DNA from: Anaerolineae bacterium
Lineage (GTDB): Bacteria > Chloroflexota > Anaerolineae > Anaerolineales > Villigracilaceae
Length of the DNA stretch: 47,285 nucleotides
Direction of reading: 5' to 3'
Assembly (NCBI GenBank): GCA_018648685.1
Contig: JABGQT010000082.1
Coordinates: forward strand, 1 to 47,285
Position numbers and translations under genes: made by a program. Below the pieces are notes generated by a model. It had not been told where the DNA came from. It made no database searches and saw only the letters and a program-made list of their open reading frames with translations. Position 1 is the first letter of the stretch. Each line of letters opens with the position of its first letter. Shown piece by piece: positions 1 through 8,848 of this stretch.

Positions 1-2
1 AA

Positions 3-1346
3 TGCTTGCGCTTTTTTCTCATGGTTTTGGCTCCTTTTGTGAACTATAACATGGTTGCCAAAATTCCATTTTGCGCTGAGGCAGCACAGGGTGACAAACC
101 CGCTTATGACACTCTAGTCATCCGCTGGGCAACTGAAGGTGCACAACGCCTGCTTGAACTCCAATCCGGCACCGTTGACCAGATCACCAACCTCAGCCCC
201 GATGATTACGCAACAGTACAGGATGATGCGAACTTGACTTTCCTCCCAGTTGCCAACCCCAATGTTCTTTATCTGGCGATGACCAATCCCCCCTTCGATA
301 ATGTCGAGGTTCGCCGAGCTATTGCGATGGGTATTGACCGCGCCCGCATTGTAGACAATTTCTACGCTGAAGGTTCTGTCGTCCCCTCACACTTCACTCC
401 TTGCAGCCTCCCTAATGGCTGTGTTGGCGATTCATGGTACGAGTTCGACGCAGCAGCAGCCAAGCAAGCACTTGCTGATGCTGGCTACCCCGATGGTTTT
501 GAAACCACGATCTACTACCGCGATGTCTTCCGTGGCTACCTGCCTGAACCCGGCTTGGTTGCTGTTGAATTCCAGACCCAGTTGCGCGACAATCTGGGCA
601 TCGAAGCCGAAGTTGTTGTGATGGAATCCGGTGAGTTCATTGACGAATCCACCAATGGCCGCCTGAATGGTTTCTACCTCCTCGGTTGGGGTGCTGACTA
701 TCCTCATGTGACCAACTTCCTGGACTACCACTTCGCTGCTGCGAATCCACAATTTGGCGAAGTACATCCTGCAATCTATGAAGCACTTGAAAAAGCCTCA
801 CAGATTGGTGATCCAGCTGAGGCTGAAGCACTTTATGTTGAAGCCAATAACGCTATCAAAGAGCTAGTCCCCATGGTTCCGATTGCTAATGGTGCTTCTG
901 CATCTGCAGCCTTGAACACCCTTGGAAACGCCCACTTCCGCCCCTTCGGTGCCCCACTGATGGCGCAAGTTGACCCCGGCAAAGACACTTTCGTCTTTAT
1001 GCAAAATGCTGAACCCATCAGCCTCTACTGCGCGGACGAGACCGACGGCGAGTCACTAGCTGCCTGCCAACAGGTTGTGGAAACTCTATTGGGTTATGCT
1101 ATCGACTCTGGCGAAGTTGTGCCTGAATTGGCCACCGGCTGTACAGCCAATGCAGACTCAACCGTCTGGACCTGCACCCTACGTGAAGGCGTAACCTTCC
1201 ACGATGGCACCACTTTTGATGCCAACGATGTAGTTGTTTCCTGGGCAGCTGGTATTGACGCATCCAGCGAATATCATGTTGGTAATACCGGCGTGTTTGA
1301 TTACTACTCATATCTATGGGATGGCTTGATGAATTTAGAAGAGTAA
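3..1346 (+). CDS. Oligopeptide ABC transporter substrate-binding protein (family 5), 5'-truncated by window edge
   Basis: Extracytoplasmic solute-binding protein of the SBP_bac_5 (DppA/OppA) family, expected to deliver peptides to the permease encoded just downstream. The reading frame is open to the left edge, so the signal peptide and N-terminal lobe are missing. About 446 residues are visible. The family hallmark after the hinge is seen near residue 95 (NPPFDNVEVRRAIAMGIDR), followed by AKQALADAGYPDG. The end is odd: from about residue 318 the sequence restarts like the mature N-terminus of the same family (GKDTFVFMQNAEPISL, then LREGVTFHDGTTFDANDVV) and stops after only about 125 residues. 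The visible part therefore reads as the C-terminal part of one binding domain followed by the N-lobe of a second. Several Cys pairs (CSLPNGC, CTANADSTVWTC) could form disulfides. Family confidence is high; the extra lobe is read directly from the sequence. Confidence 0.85.
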   Translation, partial: CLRFFLMVLAPFVNYNMVAKIPFCAEAAQGDKPAYDTLVIRWATEGAQRLLELQSGTVDQITNLSPDDYATVQDDANLTFLPVANPNVLYLAMTNPPFDNVEVRRAIAMGIDRARIVDNFYAEGSVVPSHFTPCSLPNGCVGDSWYEFDAAAAKQALADAGYPDGFETTIYYRDVFRGYLPEPGLVAVEFQTQLRDNLGIEAEVVVMESGEFIDESTNGRLNGFYLLGWGADYPHVTNFLDYHFAAANPQFGEVHPAIYEALEKASQIGDPAEAEALYVEANNAIKELVPMVPIANGASASAALNTLGNAHFRPFGAPLMAQVDPGKDTFVFMQNAEPISLYCADETDGESLAACQQVVETLLGYAIDSGEVVPELATGCTANADSTVWTCTLREGVTFHDGTTFDANDVVVSWAAGIDASSEYHVGNTGVFDYYSYLWDGLMNLEE

Positions 1347-1377
1347 TTCTTCTAAGCCATCTAGCTCGTAACTAACC

Positions 1378-1432
1378 ACAACGCGAGATGGTGCTGCGCC
1401 TTACAAGGCGTGTGCTATCTCGCGTTGTTTCT
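1378..1432 (+). terminator. Large hairpin between binding-protein gene and permease genes
   Basis: A 12-bp perfect inverted repeat, acaacgcgagat (1378-1389) and atctcgcgttgt (1417-1428), encloses a smaller gcgcc/ggcgt stem and is followed by tttcttt. It lies 31 bases after the stop of the binding-protein gene and 38 bases before the permease start. Such hairpins often cause partial termination or protect the 3' end of the upstream message, so that the binding protein is made in excess of the membrane subunits. That role is inferred. Confidence 0.6.
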
Positions 1433-1466
1433 TTGTCATCATTTTCATTTTTGGATTGGTTTGCTT

Positions 1467-2546
1467 ATGACACAATATGCTATCCGTCGTATCCTGTATT
1501 CAATTCCGGTAATTTTCGGGATTCTGCTTGTCACTTTTATAATGGCACGTTCTATCCCGGGAGATCCCTGCACGGCAATGCTTGGAGAAAAAGCAACCGT
1601 GGAGATCTGCGAGCGCTTCAATCGCGAACAAGGTTTTGATAAACCTATCGCTGTTCAGTTTGGGATATATATGGAGCAAATTTTCTCGGGCGATTTTGGC
1701 AGCTCCATCCGCTACAGCCGCCCCGTAACAAAGATTCTTCTCGAACGCCTCCCCACCACCATCGAACTAGGTCTTGTCGCTCTTTTTCTTGCCGTATTGG
1801 GCGGCATCCCGGCAGGGATAATTTCTGCCGTTCGCCGCAACTCTGCTATAGATGTGGGAGTCATGATTGCAGCAAATACAGGCGTATCTATGCCCGTTTA
1901 TTGGCTGGGGTTAGTCCTCGCTTATGTTTTTGCCCTGCTCCTCAAAGATACACCTTTCTGGTTGCCTCCATCAGGGCGCATCTCTGCTGGCGTATCCGCA
2001 ATTCCATTTTATGAAGTTTTTCAATGGGAAGTTATAGAAGGCACCACCAAATATGTAATCATGGAATTTTTCGCCAATATGTACGTTCTCAACTCCATTA
2101 TTACGCGAGATTGGGAGGTTTTGAACGATGTAATCAAACACCTCATTCTTCCCGCTGTCGCCCTAAGCACAATCCCACTCGCCATTATAGCCCGTATGAC
2201 TCGCTCCAGTATGCTGGAAGTGCTGCGCCAAGACTATATTCGCACAGCACGGGCAAAGGGATTATTTGAGCGTTTTGTCATCATGAAACATGCCCTCCGA
2301 AATGCCCTATTACCAGTGATTACCATCATCGGCTTGCAAGTTGGCACTCTCTTTGCAGGCGCGGTTCTCACCGAAACGATTTTCGGATTTGCTGGTGTTG
2401 GGCGGATGCTCTTTGAAGCCATCACCGCCCGCGACTTCCCCATCGTGCAAGGATTTACAATCGTCATCGCGGTCGGCTATGTGGCTGTCAATCTTTTAGT
2501 TGATCTCTCCTACGTCTTCATTGACCCCCGCATCAGGCTGGAATAA
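1467..2546 (+). CDS. dppB: Dipeptide/oligopeptide ABC transporter permease, DppB/OppB type
   Basis: Inner-membrane permease subunit that forms the translocation pore with the DppC-like protein encoded next. It is 359 residues long with about six hydrophobic segments. The N-terminus MTQYAIRRILYSIPVIFGI is the classic family start. The cytoplasmic EAA loop that contacts the ATPases is clear (DYIRTARAKGLFERFVIMKH followed by ALRNALLPVIT). The ATG at 1467 was chosen because the upstream in-frame extension to 1410 runs through the hairpin region and does not look like protein. The gene ends 3 bases before the next one, so the two are translationally coupled. The substrate is only known to be peptide-like from the family; nickel or other small solutes are possible. 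Confidence 0.93.
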   Translation: MTQYAIRRILYSIPVIFGILLVTFIMARSIPGDPCTAMLGEKATVEICERFNREQGFDKPIAVQFGIYMEQIFSGDFGSSIRYSRPVTKILLERLPTTIELGLVALFLAVLGGIPAGIISAVRRNSAIDVGVMIAANTGVSMPVYWLGLVLAYVFALLLKDTPFWLPPSGRISAGVSAIPFYEVFQWEVIEGTTKYVIMEFFANMYVLNSIITRDWEVLNDVIKHLILPAVALSTIPLAIIARMTRSSMLEVLRQDYIRTARAKGLFERFVIMKHALRNALLPVITIIGLQVGTLFAGAVLTETIFGFAGVGRMLFEAITARDFPIVQGFTIVIAVGYVAVNLLVDLSYVFIDPRIRLE

Positions 2547-2549
2547 AAC

Positions 2550-3500
2550 ATGACCCAACAAACAGAAAACAAACTCGCCAGTCTAGTAGTAGATGGGCAA
2601 GACGAAAGCTATCACTCCGATAGCCTCCTCAAGCTCACCATGCGCCGCATCCTCCGTCAACGTTCAGCAGTGATTGGCGGCTCAATCCTGCTCTTTCTTA
2701 TTCTTGTCGCAATCTTCGCTCCCGCCATCGCCCCCTTTGACCCAAACTTCGTCCTCATCGGTCACGAAGATATAAAAAGACGCTCAGACCCTTGCATTCA
2801 TCTCTTAGGATGTGACGAAACACAACCACAGCATATACTCGGCACGGATGGCAACGTCCGCGACGTCTTCAGTCGCGTCGTTTTTGGAACACGCGTCTCT
2901 CTTATGGTCGGCTTCACCACCGTCGGTTTTGCTATCGTCATCGGCACTCTACTCGGCGCACTGGGCGGTTTTCTCGGCGGTTGGGTAGACAACGCCATCA
3001 TGCGCGTAATGGATGTCCTCCTCGCCTTCCCATCGCTCCTCCTCGCCATCGCCATTGTCGCTGTGCTAGGACATGGATTACAAAATGCGTTGCTCGCCAT
3101 TGCGATCGTGTCTATCCCCATTTACGCGCGCGTCGTACGCGCCAGTGTTCTCTCCGTTAAAGAACAGGAATATGTCGCCGCTTCACTTGCTTTGGGCGGC
3201 ACCAAAATGCACATCCTATTTAGGCGGATTTTACCGAACGCCGTCCCCCCCCTCATCGTGCAGGGGACTTTGGGAATCGCTACCGCCATCTTAGACGCTG
3301 CTGCGCTCTCGTTTTTAGGCTTGGGAGCCCAACCCCCAACAGCGGAATGGGGAACGATGCTTGGTACCGAACGAAACCAAATCTTCACTGCACCCCATCT
3401 GGTCTTCTTCCCCGGCTTAGCCATTATGATAACTGTATTAGCCTTCAACCTCTTAGGCGATGGTCTTCGCGATGCGATTGACCCCCGCCTAAAAAACTAA
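2550..3500 (+). CDS. dppC: Dipeptide/oligopeptide ABC transporter permease, DppC/OppC type
   Basis: Second pore-forming permease subunit, 316 residues. A hydrophilic N-terminal tail of about 40 residues precedes the first membrane helix (GGSILLFLILVAIFAPAIAP), the usual OppC_N arrangement. The conserved LGTD motif (ILGTDGNVRDVFSRVVFGTR) and the EAA-loop equivalent (YVAASLALGGTKMHILFRRI) are present, ending with the family signature SFLGLGAQPPTAEWGTML. It partners DppB (3-base spacing) and the two ATPases downstream. Length and motifs are normal for the family. Confidence 0.93.
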   Translation: MTQQTENKLASLVVDGQDESYHSDSLLKLTMRRILRQRSAVIGGSILLFLILVAIFAPAIAPFDPNFVLIGHEDIKRRSDPCIHLLGCDETQPQHILGTDGNVRDVFSRVVFGTRVSLMVGFTTVGFAIVIGTLLGALGGFLGGWVDNAIMRVMDVLLAFPSLLLAIAIVAVLGHGLQNALLAIAIVSIPIYARVVRASVLSVKEQEYVAASLALGGTKMHILFRRILPNAVPPLIVQGTLGIATAILDAAALSFLGLGAQPPTAEWGTMLGTERNQIFTAPHLVFFPGLAIMITVLAFNLLGDGLRDAIDPRLKN

Positions 3501-3518
3501 TCGGACGGAAAATGAGAA

Positions 3519-4547
3519 ATGAAAAAAAACACAACAGACCCTCTACTAAAAGTCCGAAATCTAAAAACCTATTTCTTCACAGCCGATGGCGTCGTTAAAG
3601 CCGTTGATGGCGTTGATTTTGATGTCAATCCGGGCGAAATTCTGGGCTTGGTGGGAGAATCAGGTTGCGGCAAGAGCGTCACTTCCTTCTCCATTCTGCA
3701 ACTAATTGATGACCCCGGCAGAATCGTAGATGGCGAAATTTACTTCAAAGGTAAAAATCTACTCAAACTTTCAGAAGCAGAAATGGTCGGAATGCGTGGC
3801 AATTTGATTTCAATGATTTTTCAACAACCTCAAAGCAGTCTCAACCCTGTTTTTACAGTTGGCGCACAAATCGCCGAAGTTTTTGAAATCCATAAAGACA
3901 TAAAAAAACAAGAAGCCTGGGATGAAGCCGTAAAACTGCTCAAATTGGTAGGCATTCCGGATGCCGAAAAGAAGGCAAAATCTTACCCCCACGAAATGTC
4001 TGGCGGACAAGCACAACGCGTAATGATCGCAATGGCTCTAGCACTTAAACCAAAATTGCTCATCGCAGACGAACCAACCACCGCCCTCGACGTAACCATC
4101 CAAGCCCAAATTTTAGACTTAATTATAGGTTTGCGCGACAAAATGGGTACATCGGTAATTCTGATCACCCACGACCTTGGTTTGATCGCTGAAAGCGCAG
4201 ACCGTGTCGCCGTCATGTACGCAGGGCAGATCATTGAACAAGCAGATATCGAAGCTGTCTTCGAAACTCCTATGCACCCCTACACAAAGGGATTAATCGC
4301 ATCCGTGCCCATCTTAGGCCAAGTACAAGAAGAACTCGAAGTTATTCCTGGAGCTGTCCCTAATTTAGTTCATATGCCCCCTGGATGCCGATTTGCCCCA
4401 CGCTGCCGTGCTCGTAAAGAGCATGATCTCGAAATTTGCAATCGCACCGAACCTGCGTTAGATGAATACCAGAGTGGACATACCGTGCGTTGCTGGCTTT
4501 ACCAGAACGGCGAAAACCATATCGCTCCATTGAAAGCGGAGAAGTAG
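3519..4547 (+). CDS. dppD: Peptide ABC transporter ATP-binding protein, DppD/OppD type
   Basis: One of two cytoplasmic ATPases driving uptake, 342 residues. Walker A is at about residues 46-53 (GESGCGKS). The ABC signature MSGGQAQRV and Walker [13 protein letters not shown] follow. The C-terminal oligopeptide-transporter domain has the characteristic Cys cluster ([15 protein letters not shown]); in some DppD homologues these residues hold an iron-sulfur cluster, which cannot be shown here. The start at 3519 follows ggacggaaaatgagaa. Another ATG at 3512 is in a different frame. The stop is 2 bases before the DppF-like ATG, so the pair is coupled. Confidence 0.94.
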   Translation: MKKNTTDPLLKVRNLKTYFFTADGVVKAVDGVDFDVNPGEILGLVGESGCGKSVTSFSILQLIDDPGRIVDGEIYFKGKNLLKLSEAEMVGMRGNLISMIFQQPQSSLNPVFTVGAQIAEVFEIHKDIKKQEAWDEAVKLLKLVGIPDAEKKAKSYPHEMSGGQAQRVMIAMALALKPKLLIADEPTTALDVTIQAQILDLIIGLRDKMGTSVILITHDLGLIAESADRVAVMYAGQIIEQADIEAVFETPMHPYTKGLIASVPILGQVQEELEVIPGAVPNLVHMPPGCRFAPRCRARKEHDLEICNRTEPALDEYQSGHTVRCWLYQNGENHIAPLKAEK

Positions 4548-4549
4548 TC

Positions 4550-5542
4550 ATGAGCGAAAATATAACAATGAACGAAGAACTTGTCCGTGTAGATAATCTC
4601 GTCAAATACTACTCCGTCAAAGGCGGTGTCCTGCGGCGTGAGATCGCCCAGGTCAAAGCTGTGGACGATGTCAGTTTCACGATCAACAAAGGCGAAACTC
4701 TCGGTCTCGTTGGCGAATCTGGTTGTGGCAAAACCACAGTTGGACACACCATGCTCCAATTGCGTCAACATACCAGCGGGTCAGTCACTTTTGAAGGCAA
4801 AGATGTTCTCAGCCTAAAAGGTGTAGCACTAAAGGAAATGCGCCGCAAGATGCAAATCGTCTTCCAAGACCCCTACGCATCCCTCGACCCTCGCCTGCCC
4901 GTTGGAGAATCGATTGCCGAAGGGTTGGTGATCCACAAAATGGGAAACGCAAAAGAGCGCTCTGCCATTGTGATGCAAAACTTGAAAAAAGTTGGCTTGC
5001 AACATTTCCACGCCAACCGTTACCCGCACGAATTCTCAGGCGGGCAACGTCAACGCATCGGCATCGCCCGTGCATTAGCTTTGCAACCGGAATTCATCGT
5101 TCTCGATGAACCTGTCTCAGCTCTCGATGTTTCTATCCAGGCGCAGGTGCTCAACATTTTGCGTGATTTGCAAAAAGAATTGGGATTAACCTACCTCTTC
5201 GTAGCGCATAATCTCGCCGTCGTTGAACATATCTCTGATCGCGTAGCAGTCATGTATCTCGGCAAAATCGCCGAAATCTCGCCTCGTGATGAGTTGTATG
5301 CAAATCCGCAGCATCCCTATACACAAGCGTTGATGTCAGCAATCCCCATCCCCAAGCCAAATCGCAAACGGGAACGAGTTATCCTCCAAGGTGATGTACC
5401 CAGCCCGCTCAATCCCCCCAGCGGATGCCGCTTCCATCCCCGCTGCCCTATCGCAGAAGATATTTGTTCACGAGAAGAACCGAAACTTAAAGCACTTGGT
5501 AGCCACCCTGAACACAAAATCGCCTGCCACTTGCGCAGTTAA
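4550..5542 (+). CDS. dppF: Peptide ABC transporter ATP-binding protein, DppF/OppF type
   Basis: Second ATPase of the transporter, 330 residues. Walker A GESGCGKT, the signature FSGGQRQRI and Walker [13 protein letters not shown] are intact, and the C-terminal oligo/dipeptide domain again carries a Cys cluster ([17 protein letters not shown]). The ATG at 4550 ([11 protein letters not shown]) was preferred over an in-frame start at 4490, which would overlap the DppD gene by about 60 bases. It is the last gene of the transporter operon, followed 12 bases later by a strong terminator. Confidence 0.94.
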   Translation: MSENITMNEELVRVDNLVKYYSVKGGVLRREIAQVKAVDDVSFTINKGETLGLVGESGCGKTTVGHTMLQLRQHTSGSVTFEGKDVLSLKGVALKEMRRKMQIVFQDPYASLDPRLPVGESIAEGLVIHKMGNAKERSAIVMQNLKKVGLQHFHANRYPHEFSGGQRQRIGIARALALQPEFIVLDEPVSALDVSIQAQVLNILRDLQKELGLTYLFVAHNLAVVEHISDRVAVMYLGKIAEISPRDELYANPQHPYTQALMSAIPIPKPNRKRERVILQGDVPSPLNPPSGCRFHPRCPIAEDICSREEPKLKALGSHPEHKIACHLRS

Positions 5543-5554
5543 TCAAATCTTACG

Positions 5555-5586
5555 AACTCCCCGATAAATCGGGGAGTTTTTCTTTT
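5555..5586 (+). terminator. Rho-independent terminator of the peptide transporter operon
   Basis: A 10-bp perfect stem, aactccccga/tcggggagtt (5555-5564 and 5569-5578), with a taaa loop is followed by a tttttcttt tract. It is placed 12 bases after the stop of the last transporter gene. Confidence 0.9.
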
Positions 5587-5618
5587 AAAACAAGATAAAA
5601 TTATCAAGTGTCCGGACT

Positions 5619-5638
5619 CCAAATTCTCTAGATTTTGG
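5619..5638. repeat. Short palindrome upstream of the YfcC-type gene
   Basis: ccaaattct-ct-agattttgg can fold with one mismatch. It is preceded by cggactcc. A related palindrome with the same cggactcc lead and a TCT-GG-AGA core lies after the same gene (7211-7257), so the carrier gene is bracketed by members of one small palindrome family. Confidence 0.5.
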
Positions 5639-5645
5639 CTTGAAA

Positions 5646-5676
5646 GACTACAAAAGTCTCAGAATTTTTTGTAGTC
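5646..5676. repeat. Inverted repeat in leader of the YfcC-type gene
   Basis: gactacaaaa (5646-5655) pairs perfectly with ttttgtagtc (5667-5676) around an 11-base loop. It lies 70 bases before the start codon. It could be a leader hairpin or an operator dyad; nothing else in the sequence decides between these. Confidence 0.45.
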
Positions 5677-5746
5677 TCCCTCCAAGAAAAAACGGAGCTT
5701 TTATCCGCACCCCTCCATCTAATCCATGTGCAAAAAGGAGCCTTCC

Positions 5747-7198
5747 ATGAACGAAAAATCAGGCGCACAGATCAGCCAAAAAGCATTTGTCCAATCCCTT
5801 GTCATCCTGCTTATCTTTATGATCTTCGCCGGGACATTAACCCGCGTCATCCCCGCTGGGAAATTCGCCCGCATCGAAGTTGACGGACGAGAGATCGTCC
5901 AACCAGATTCCTTCGCTTTCACTGATAGAGCAGACTATCCCATTTGGCGTTGGTTTACCGCTCCAATGGAAGTGCTCGGTGGCGAAGATAGTCTGACGAT
6001 CATCGTCATTATTCTCTTTTTGCTCATGGTTGGCGCTGCTTTTGCCGTGCTCGACAAAAGCGGAATTCTCCAAGCTGCCCTCAGCAATGTCGTCAAAAAA
6101 TACGGCGATCAAAAATATACACTCTTGCTCGTCATCAGCTTTTTCTTTATGGCGCTGGGCGCATTCTTTGGCATTTTTGAAGAAGTCGTTCCCCTCGTCC
6201 CAATCATGATCGCCCTCTCATACTCTCTTGGCTGGGATACGCTCACGGGTCTCGGAATGAGTATCCTCGCCACCAATATGGGCTTCTCTGCCGCTATCAC
6301 CAATCCCTTCACCATTGGCGTAGCGCAAAAACTGGCTGGGCTACCGCTCTTCTCTGGCGCGTGGTTTCGCATCATTATTTTTATCGTTATGTATGCCATC
6401 CTCGCTATCTTCCTAACCCGCTACGCCAAGAAGATAGAGAAAGATCCTAAAGCATCTCCTGTCTACGAAGAAGATTTGAAAAGCAAGAGTCAATACGATA
6501 ACTTCCAGCTTGATAACCTCGCCACCGATAACCCAAATCTCAAAAAAGCCATCCGCTGGATCGTCATTTTTATCGTACTTATTCTCACCACACTTTTTAC
6601 CGCACCTTTCGTTGAGATCATCTCCTTCGCCGCGCTGCCCCTCGTCGGCATCCTTTTCCTCTTCGGTGGGATGGGTGCAGGCTTTCTCTCTGGTACAGAA
6701 AAAAAGACCGTCTGGGCAGCCGCAAAAGAAGGTGCACTCGGCATCGCCCCCGCCATCCCGCTCATCCTGATGGCATCCAGCATCAAATACATCATCGCGC
6801 AAGGCGGCGTGATCGACACCATGCTCTTCAAACTCGCCAACGTCTTCACACAAACAAGCCCCATCCTCGCCGCATTGCTCGTTTACGTTCTCGCCCTCGT
6901 CATCGAAATTTTCATCGCATCCGGCTCCGCAAAAGCCTTTCTCATCATCCCCATTTTGCTGCCCCTCGCCGATCTCGTCGATGTCACCCGCCAAGTCGCC
7001 GTGACCGCCTATTGTTTCGGCGACGGCTTCTCCAACCTTGCCTACCCCACCAACCCCGTCCTGCTCATCGTCCTCGGTCTGACCGTCGTCACCTATGGCA
7101 AATGGATGAAATGGCTGCTCAAACTCTGGATATGGGTCTTCGCCGCCACCGTCATCTTCCTCGGGATCGGCGTGATGATCGGATACGGACCTTTTTAA
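5747..7198 (+). CDS. YfcC-family transporter (DcuC/C4-dicarboxylate carrier-like superfamily)
   Basis: Polytopic inner-membrane secondary carrier of 483 residues with roughly a dozen hydrophobic segments. The family features seen are the N-terminal helix with TRVIPAGKF, a first long loop containing PMEVLGG, then MALGAFFGIFEEVVPLVPIM, and in the second half EIFIASGSAKAFLIIPILLP and the conserved GDGFSNLAYPTNPVL. The substrate is not predictable from sequence; YfcC relatives are annotated as C4-dicarboxylate, amino-acid or peptide carriers. The ATG at 5747 was chosen because aaaaaggag (5732-5740) sits just upstream; the in-frame start at 5726 lies before this site. The neighbours (peptide transporter upstream, DUF2817 peptidase downstream) point to peptide or amino-acid use, by inference. 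Confidence 0.85.
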   Translation: MNEKSGAQISQKAFVQSLVILLIFMIFAGTLTRVIPAGKFARIEVDGREIVQPDSFAFTDRADYPIWRWFTAPMEVLGGEDSLTIIVIILFLLMVGAAFAVLDKSGILQAALSNVVKKYGDQKYTLLLVISFFFMALGAFFGIFEEVVPLVPIMIALSYSLGWDTLTGLGMSILATNMGFSAAITNPFTIGVAQKLAGLPLFSGAWFRIIIFIVMYAILAIFLTRYAKKIEKDPKASPVYEEDLKSKSQYDNFQLDNLATDNPNLKKAIRWIVIFIVLILTTLFTAPFVEIISFAALPLVGILFLFGGMGAGFLSGTEKKTVWAAAKEGALGIAPAIPLILMASSIKYIIAQGGVIDTMLFKLANVFTQTSPILAALLVYVLALVIEIFIASGSAKAFLIIPILLPLADLVDVTRQVAVTAYCFGDGFSNLAYPTNPVLLIVLGLTVVTYGKWMKWLLKLWIWVFAATVIFLGIGVMIGYGPF

Positions 7199-7210
7199 TC
7201 TAAACGGACT

Positions 7211-7257
7211 CCAATGTCTGGAGACATTGGGCATACAATTCAAAATCTGGAGATTTT
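7211..7257. repeat. Pair of TCT-GG-AGA palindromes between carrier and peptidase genes
   Basis: ccaatgtct-gg-agacattgg (7211-7230) is a perfect 9-bp stem. aaaatct-gg-agatttt (7242-7257) is a perfect 7-bp stem. Both share the centre tctggaga. There is no T tract, so these look like repeats or protein-binding dyads rather than terminators. Confidence 0.5.
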
Positions 7258-7287
7258 AGCTTCCGGCTTCTCATTAAGGATACAGAT

Positions 7288-8406
7288 ATGCTCACCCTCC
7301 CCACCTCTTATGAAGATTCACGGGATCGCTTTCGCGCAAGCTTGTCCTCGTTAAAAAAATATTATCCAGCGACCCAAACAGAATCTCGTTTAATTCCCCA
7401 CCCCGAAGACGATGACTTGACCACAGACACCTTCCATGCCGATGCAATAGAGAGCAAAGAGAAGCTCTTCATCCTTTCAACAGCCCTGCACGGCATAGAA
7501 GGCTATGTCGGCTCGGTGATGATGCAACTCTTCATCGAAGAATATCTGCCCGAGTTCGATCCCGCCACAACAGGATTTCTGCTCATCCACGCCATCAACC
7601 CCTGGGGGATGAAATACAGCAAACGTGTCAACCCCAATAATGTAGATTTAAACCGCAATTTCCATAGCGAGGGAAGCGAATTGGCAGAGATCAATCCCGC
7701 TTATAAAAAACTCTCTCCCCTACTGAATCCCAAAAGAACTTTTGGAACCCCTGCCCTAGAAAACATTAGCTTCCTGGGTAAAGTTGTCAAGAATTTACTC
7801 GTCAACAGCATCGGGGATATTCGCGAAGGTACGCTGATGGGACAATATCACACATCCAAAGGTATCTATCATGGTGGCGCAGAAGTGCAGGCTGAGACAA
7901 AAAACATGATGGAGATACTAAGCAAGCACATTTCTGGCTATGCGCAAATCATTCACTTGGATATGCACACGGGTTACGGCCCACGCTACGGGATGACGTT
8001 GGTGAATTCCCCGCTCGAGACCATGGATGCTCAGGCAACGGCAAGCAAGTTCGGGTACGAGCGTGTCGCGGCAACTAATCCGGAAGAGTTTTACACCATC
8101 CACGGCGATATGATGGATTTTGCTTACAAGTTAGTCAAATCCGATCAGAAAATTTACGCGTGTGCATTTGAGTTCGGCACTTACGGCGATTCGCTCGCAA
8201 ACGCCATCCACAGCTTGCGCACGAGCATCTATGAAAATCAGGTGCGGCATCATGGTGCAAGCGAGAACGCAAAGGCATGGGTGCAGCACGAATTTGATGA
8301 GCTTTTCATGCCCGCCGAAGCCGCTTGGCTGGAGAAGGCGATTGAAGACGCGCGCCAAGCCTTCACAGCTATCTTGAAAGCAGAGAATTTTCTGACAAAA
8401 ATTTAA
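7288..8406 (+). CDS. DUF2817 / M14-like zinc carboxypeptidase-family protein
   Basis: 372-residue protein of the M14/AspA-like metallopeptidase superfamily (DUF2817). The zinc ligands can be placed: H68 and E71 in HGIEGYVGS and H227 in HLDMHTGYGP. The likely catalytic Glu is E295 in CAFEFGTYGD. The substrate-site signature DLNRNF lies at about 120-125. No signal peptide is visible, so it is probably cytoplasmic and acts on imported peptides or N-acyl amino acids, consistent with the peptide transporter and the YfcC carrier upstream. An aminoacylase- or desuccinylase-type reaction is equally possible. The start ATG at 7288 follows aaggatacag. Confidence 0.85.
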   Translation: MLTLPTSYEDSRDRFRASLSSLKKYYPATQTESRLIPHPEDDDLTTDTFHADAIESKEKLFILSTALHGIEGYVGSVMMQLFIEEYLPEFDPATTGFLLIHAINPWGMKYSKRVNPNNVDLNRNFHSEGSELAEINPAYKKLSPLLNPKRTFGTPALENISFLGKVVKNLLVNSIGDIREGTLMGQYHTSKGIYHGGAEVQAETKNMMEILSKHISGYAQIIHLDMHTGYGPRYGMTLVNSPLETMDAQATASKFGYERVAATNPEEFYTIHGDMMDFAYKLVKSDQKIYACAFEFGTYGDSLANAIHSLRTSIYENQVRHHGASENAKAWVQHEFDELFMPAEAAWLEKAIEDARQAFTAILKAENFLTKI

Positions 8407-8472
8407 CCCGAAATTTCAAAAAGTGGTGTATACTCTGCGCCGATTTGTTTAGACAAAATTAGGAGATATCAC

Positions 8473-8769
8473 ATGTTGAAAAAACGTATTTTAAAAGATG
8501 GCAAAAAATGCCGGGTAAGCTTTGAACTTCCCGCTGAGATCAATGCTGAGACAGCCACGCTTTGTGGTGAGTTCAACGACTGGGATAAAGACGCTATTCC
8601 CATGAAAAAACTCAAAAGTGGAAAGTTCACCGCAGCCACAACTCTGGAGACTGGCAAAGACTATCGCTTCCGCTACTGGCTAGATAGTGAACGCTGGGAA
8701 AACGATTGGGAAGCCGACGCTTATAAAGCCAATGAGTTTGGCTCAGAAGATTCGGTTGTAGTGCTCTAG
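8473..8769 (+). CDS. Small isoamylase N-terminal / CBM48-type early-set domain protein
   Basis: 98-residue single-domain protein. The segment LCGEFNDWDKDAIPMKK and then GKDYRFRYWLDSERWENDWEA match the E-set/CBM48 fold found at the N-terminus of glycogen-branching enzymes and at the glycogen-binding site of AMPK-beta. It lacks any catalytic domain, so it may bind alpha-glucan or act as a regulatory partner; this is inferred from the fold. An aggaga ribosome site lies 5 bases before the ATG. A tatact hexamer (8429-8434) could be its -10, but no convincing -35 was found. Confidence 0.8.
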   Translation: MLKKRILKDGKKCRVSFELPAEINAETATLCGEFNDWDKDAIPMKKLKSGKFTAATTLETGKDYRFRYWLDSERWENDWEADAYKANEFGSEDSVVVL

Positions 8770-8819
8770 CAGAGCTTAATTGTTGAAGCTCAAAAGGTAT
8801 TTTTTGCCGGATTTTGTCC

Positions 8820-8848
8820 TTTACGCTCTCTCATAGCGGTGATATAAT
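8820..8848 (+). promoter_or_regulatory. Sigma-70-type promoter of rplS
   Basis: A perfect TATAAT (8843-8848) lies 17 bases after tttacg (8820-8825, 4 of 6 matches to TTGACA). It is about 50 bases upstream of the rplS start. This is why the in-frame extension of the rplS frame to 8814 is not taken as coding. Confidence 0.7.

Noticed and set aside
6413-7243. 276-residue open frame on the minus strand, very rich in D, E, G and C
   Set aside because: It is antisense to the YfcC-type carrier. Its composition is what reverse-complemented hydrophobic codons give, and it has no ribosome site or family motif.
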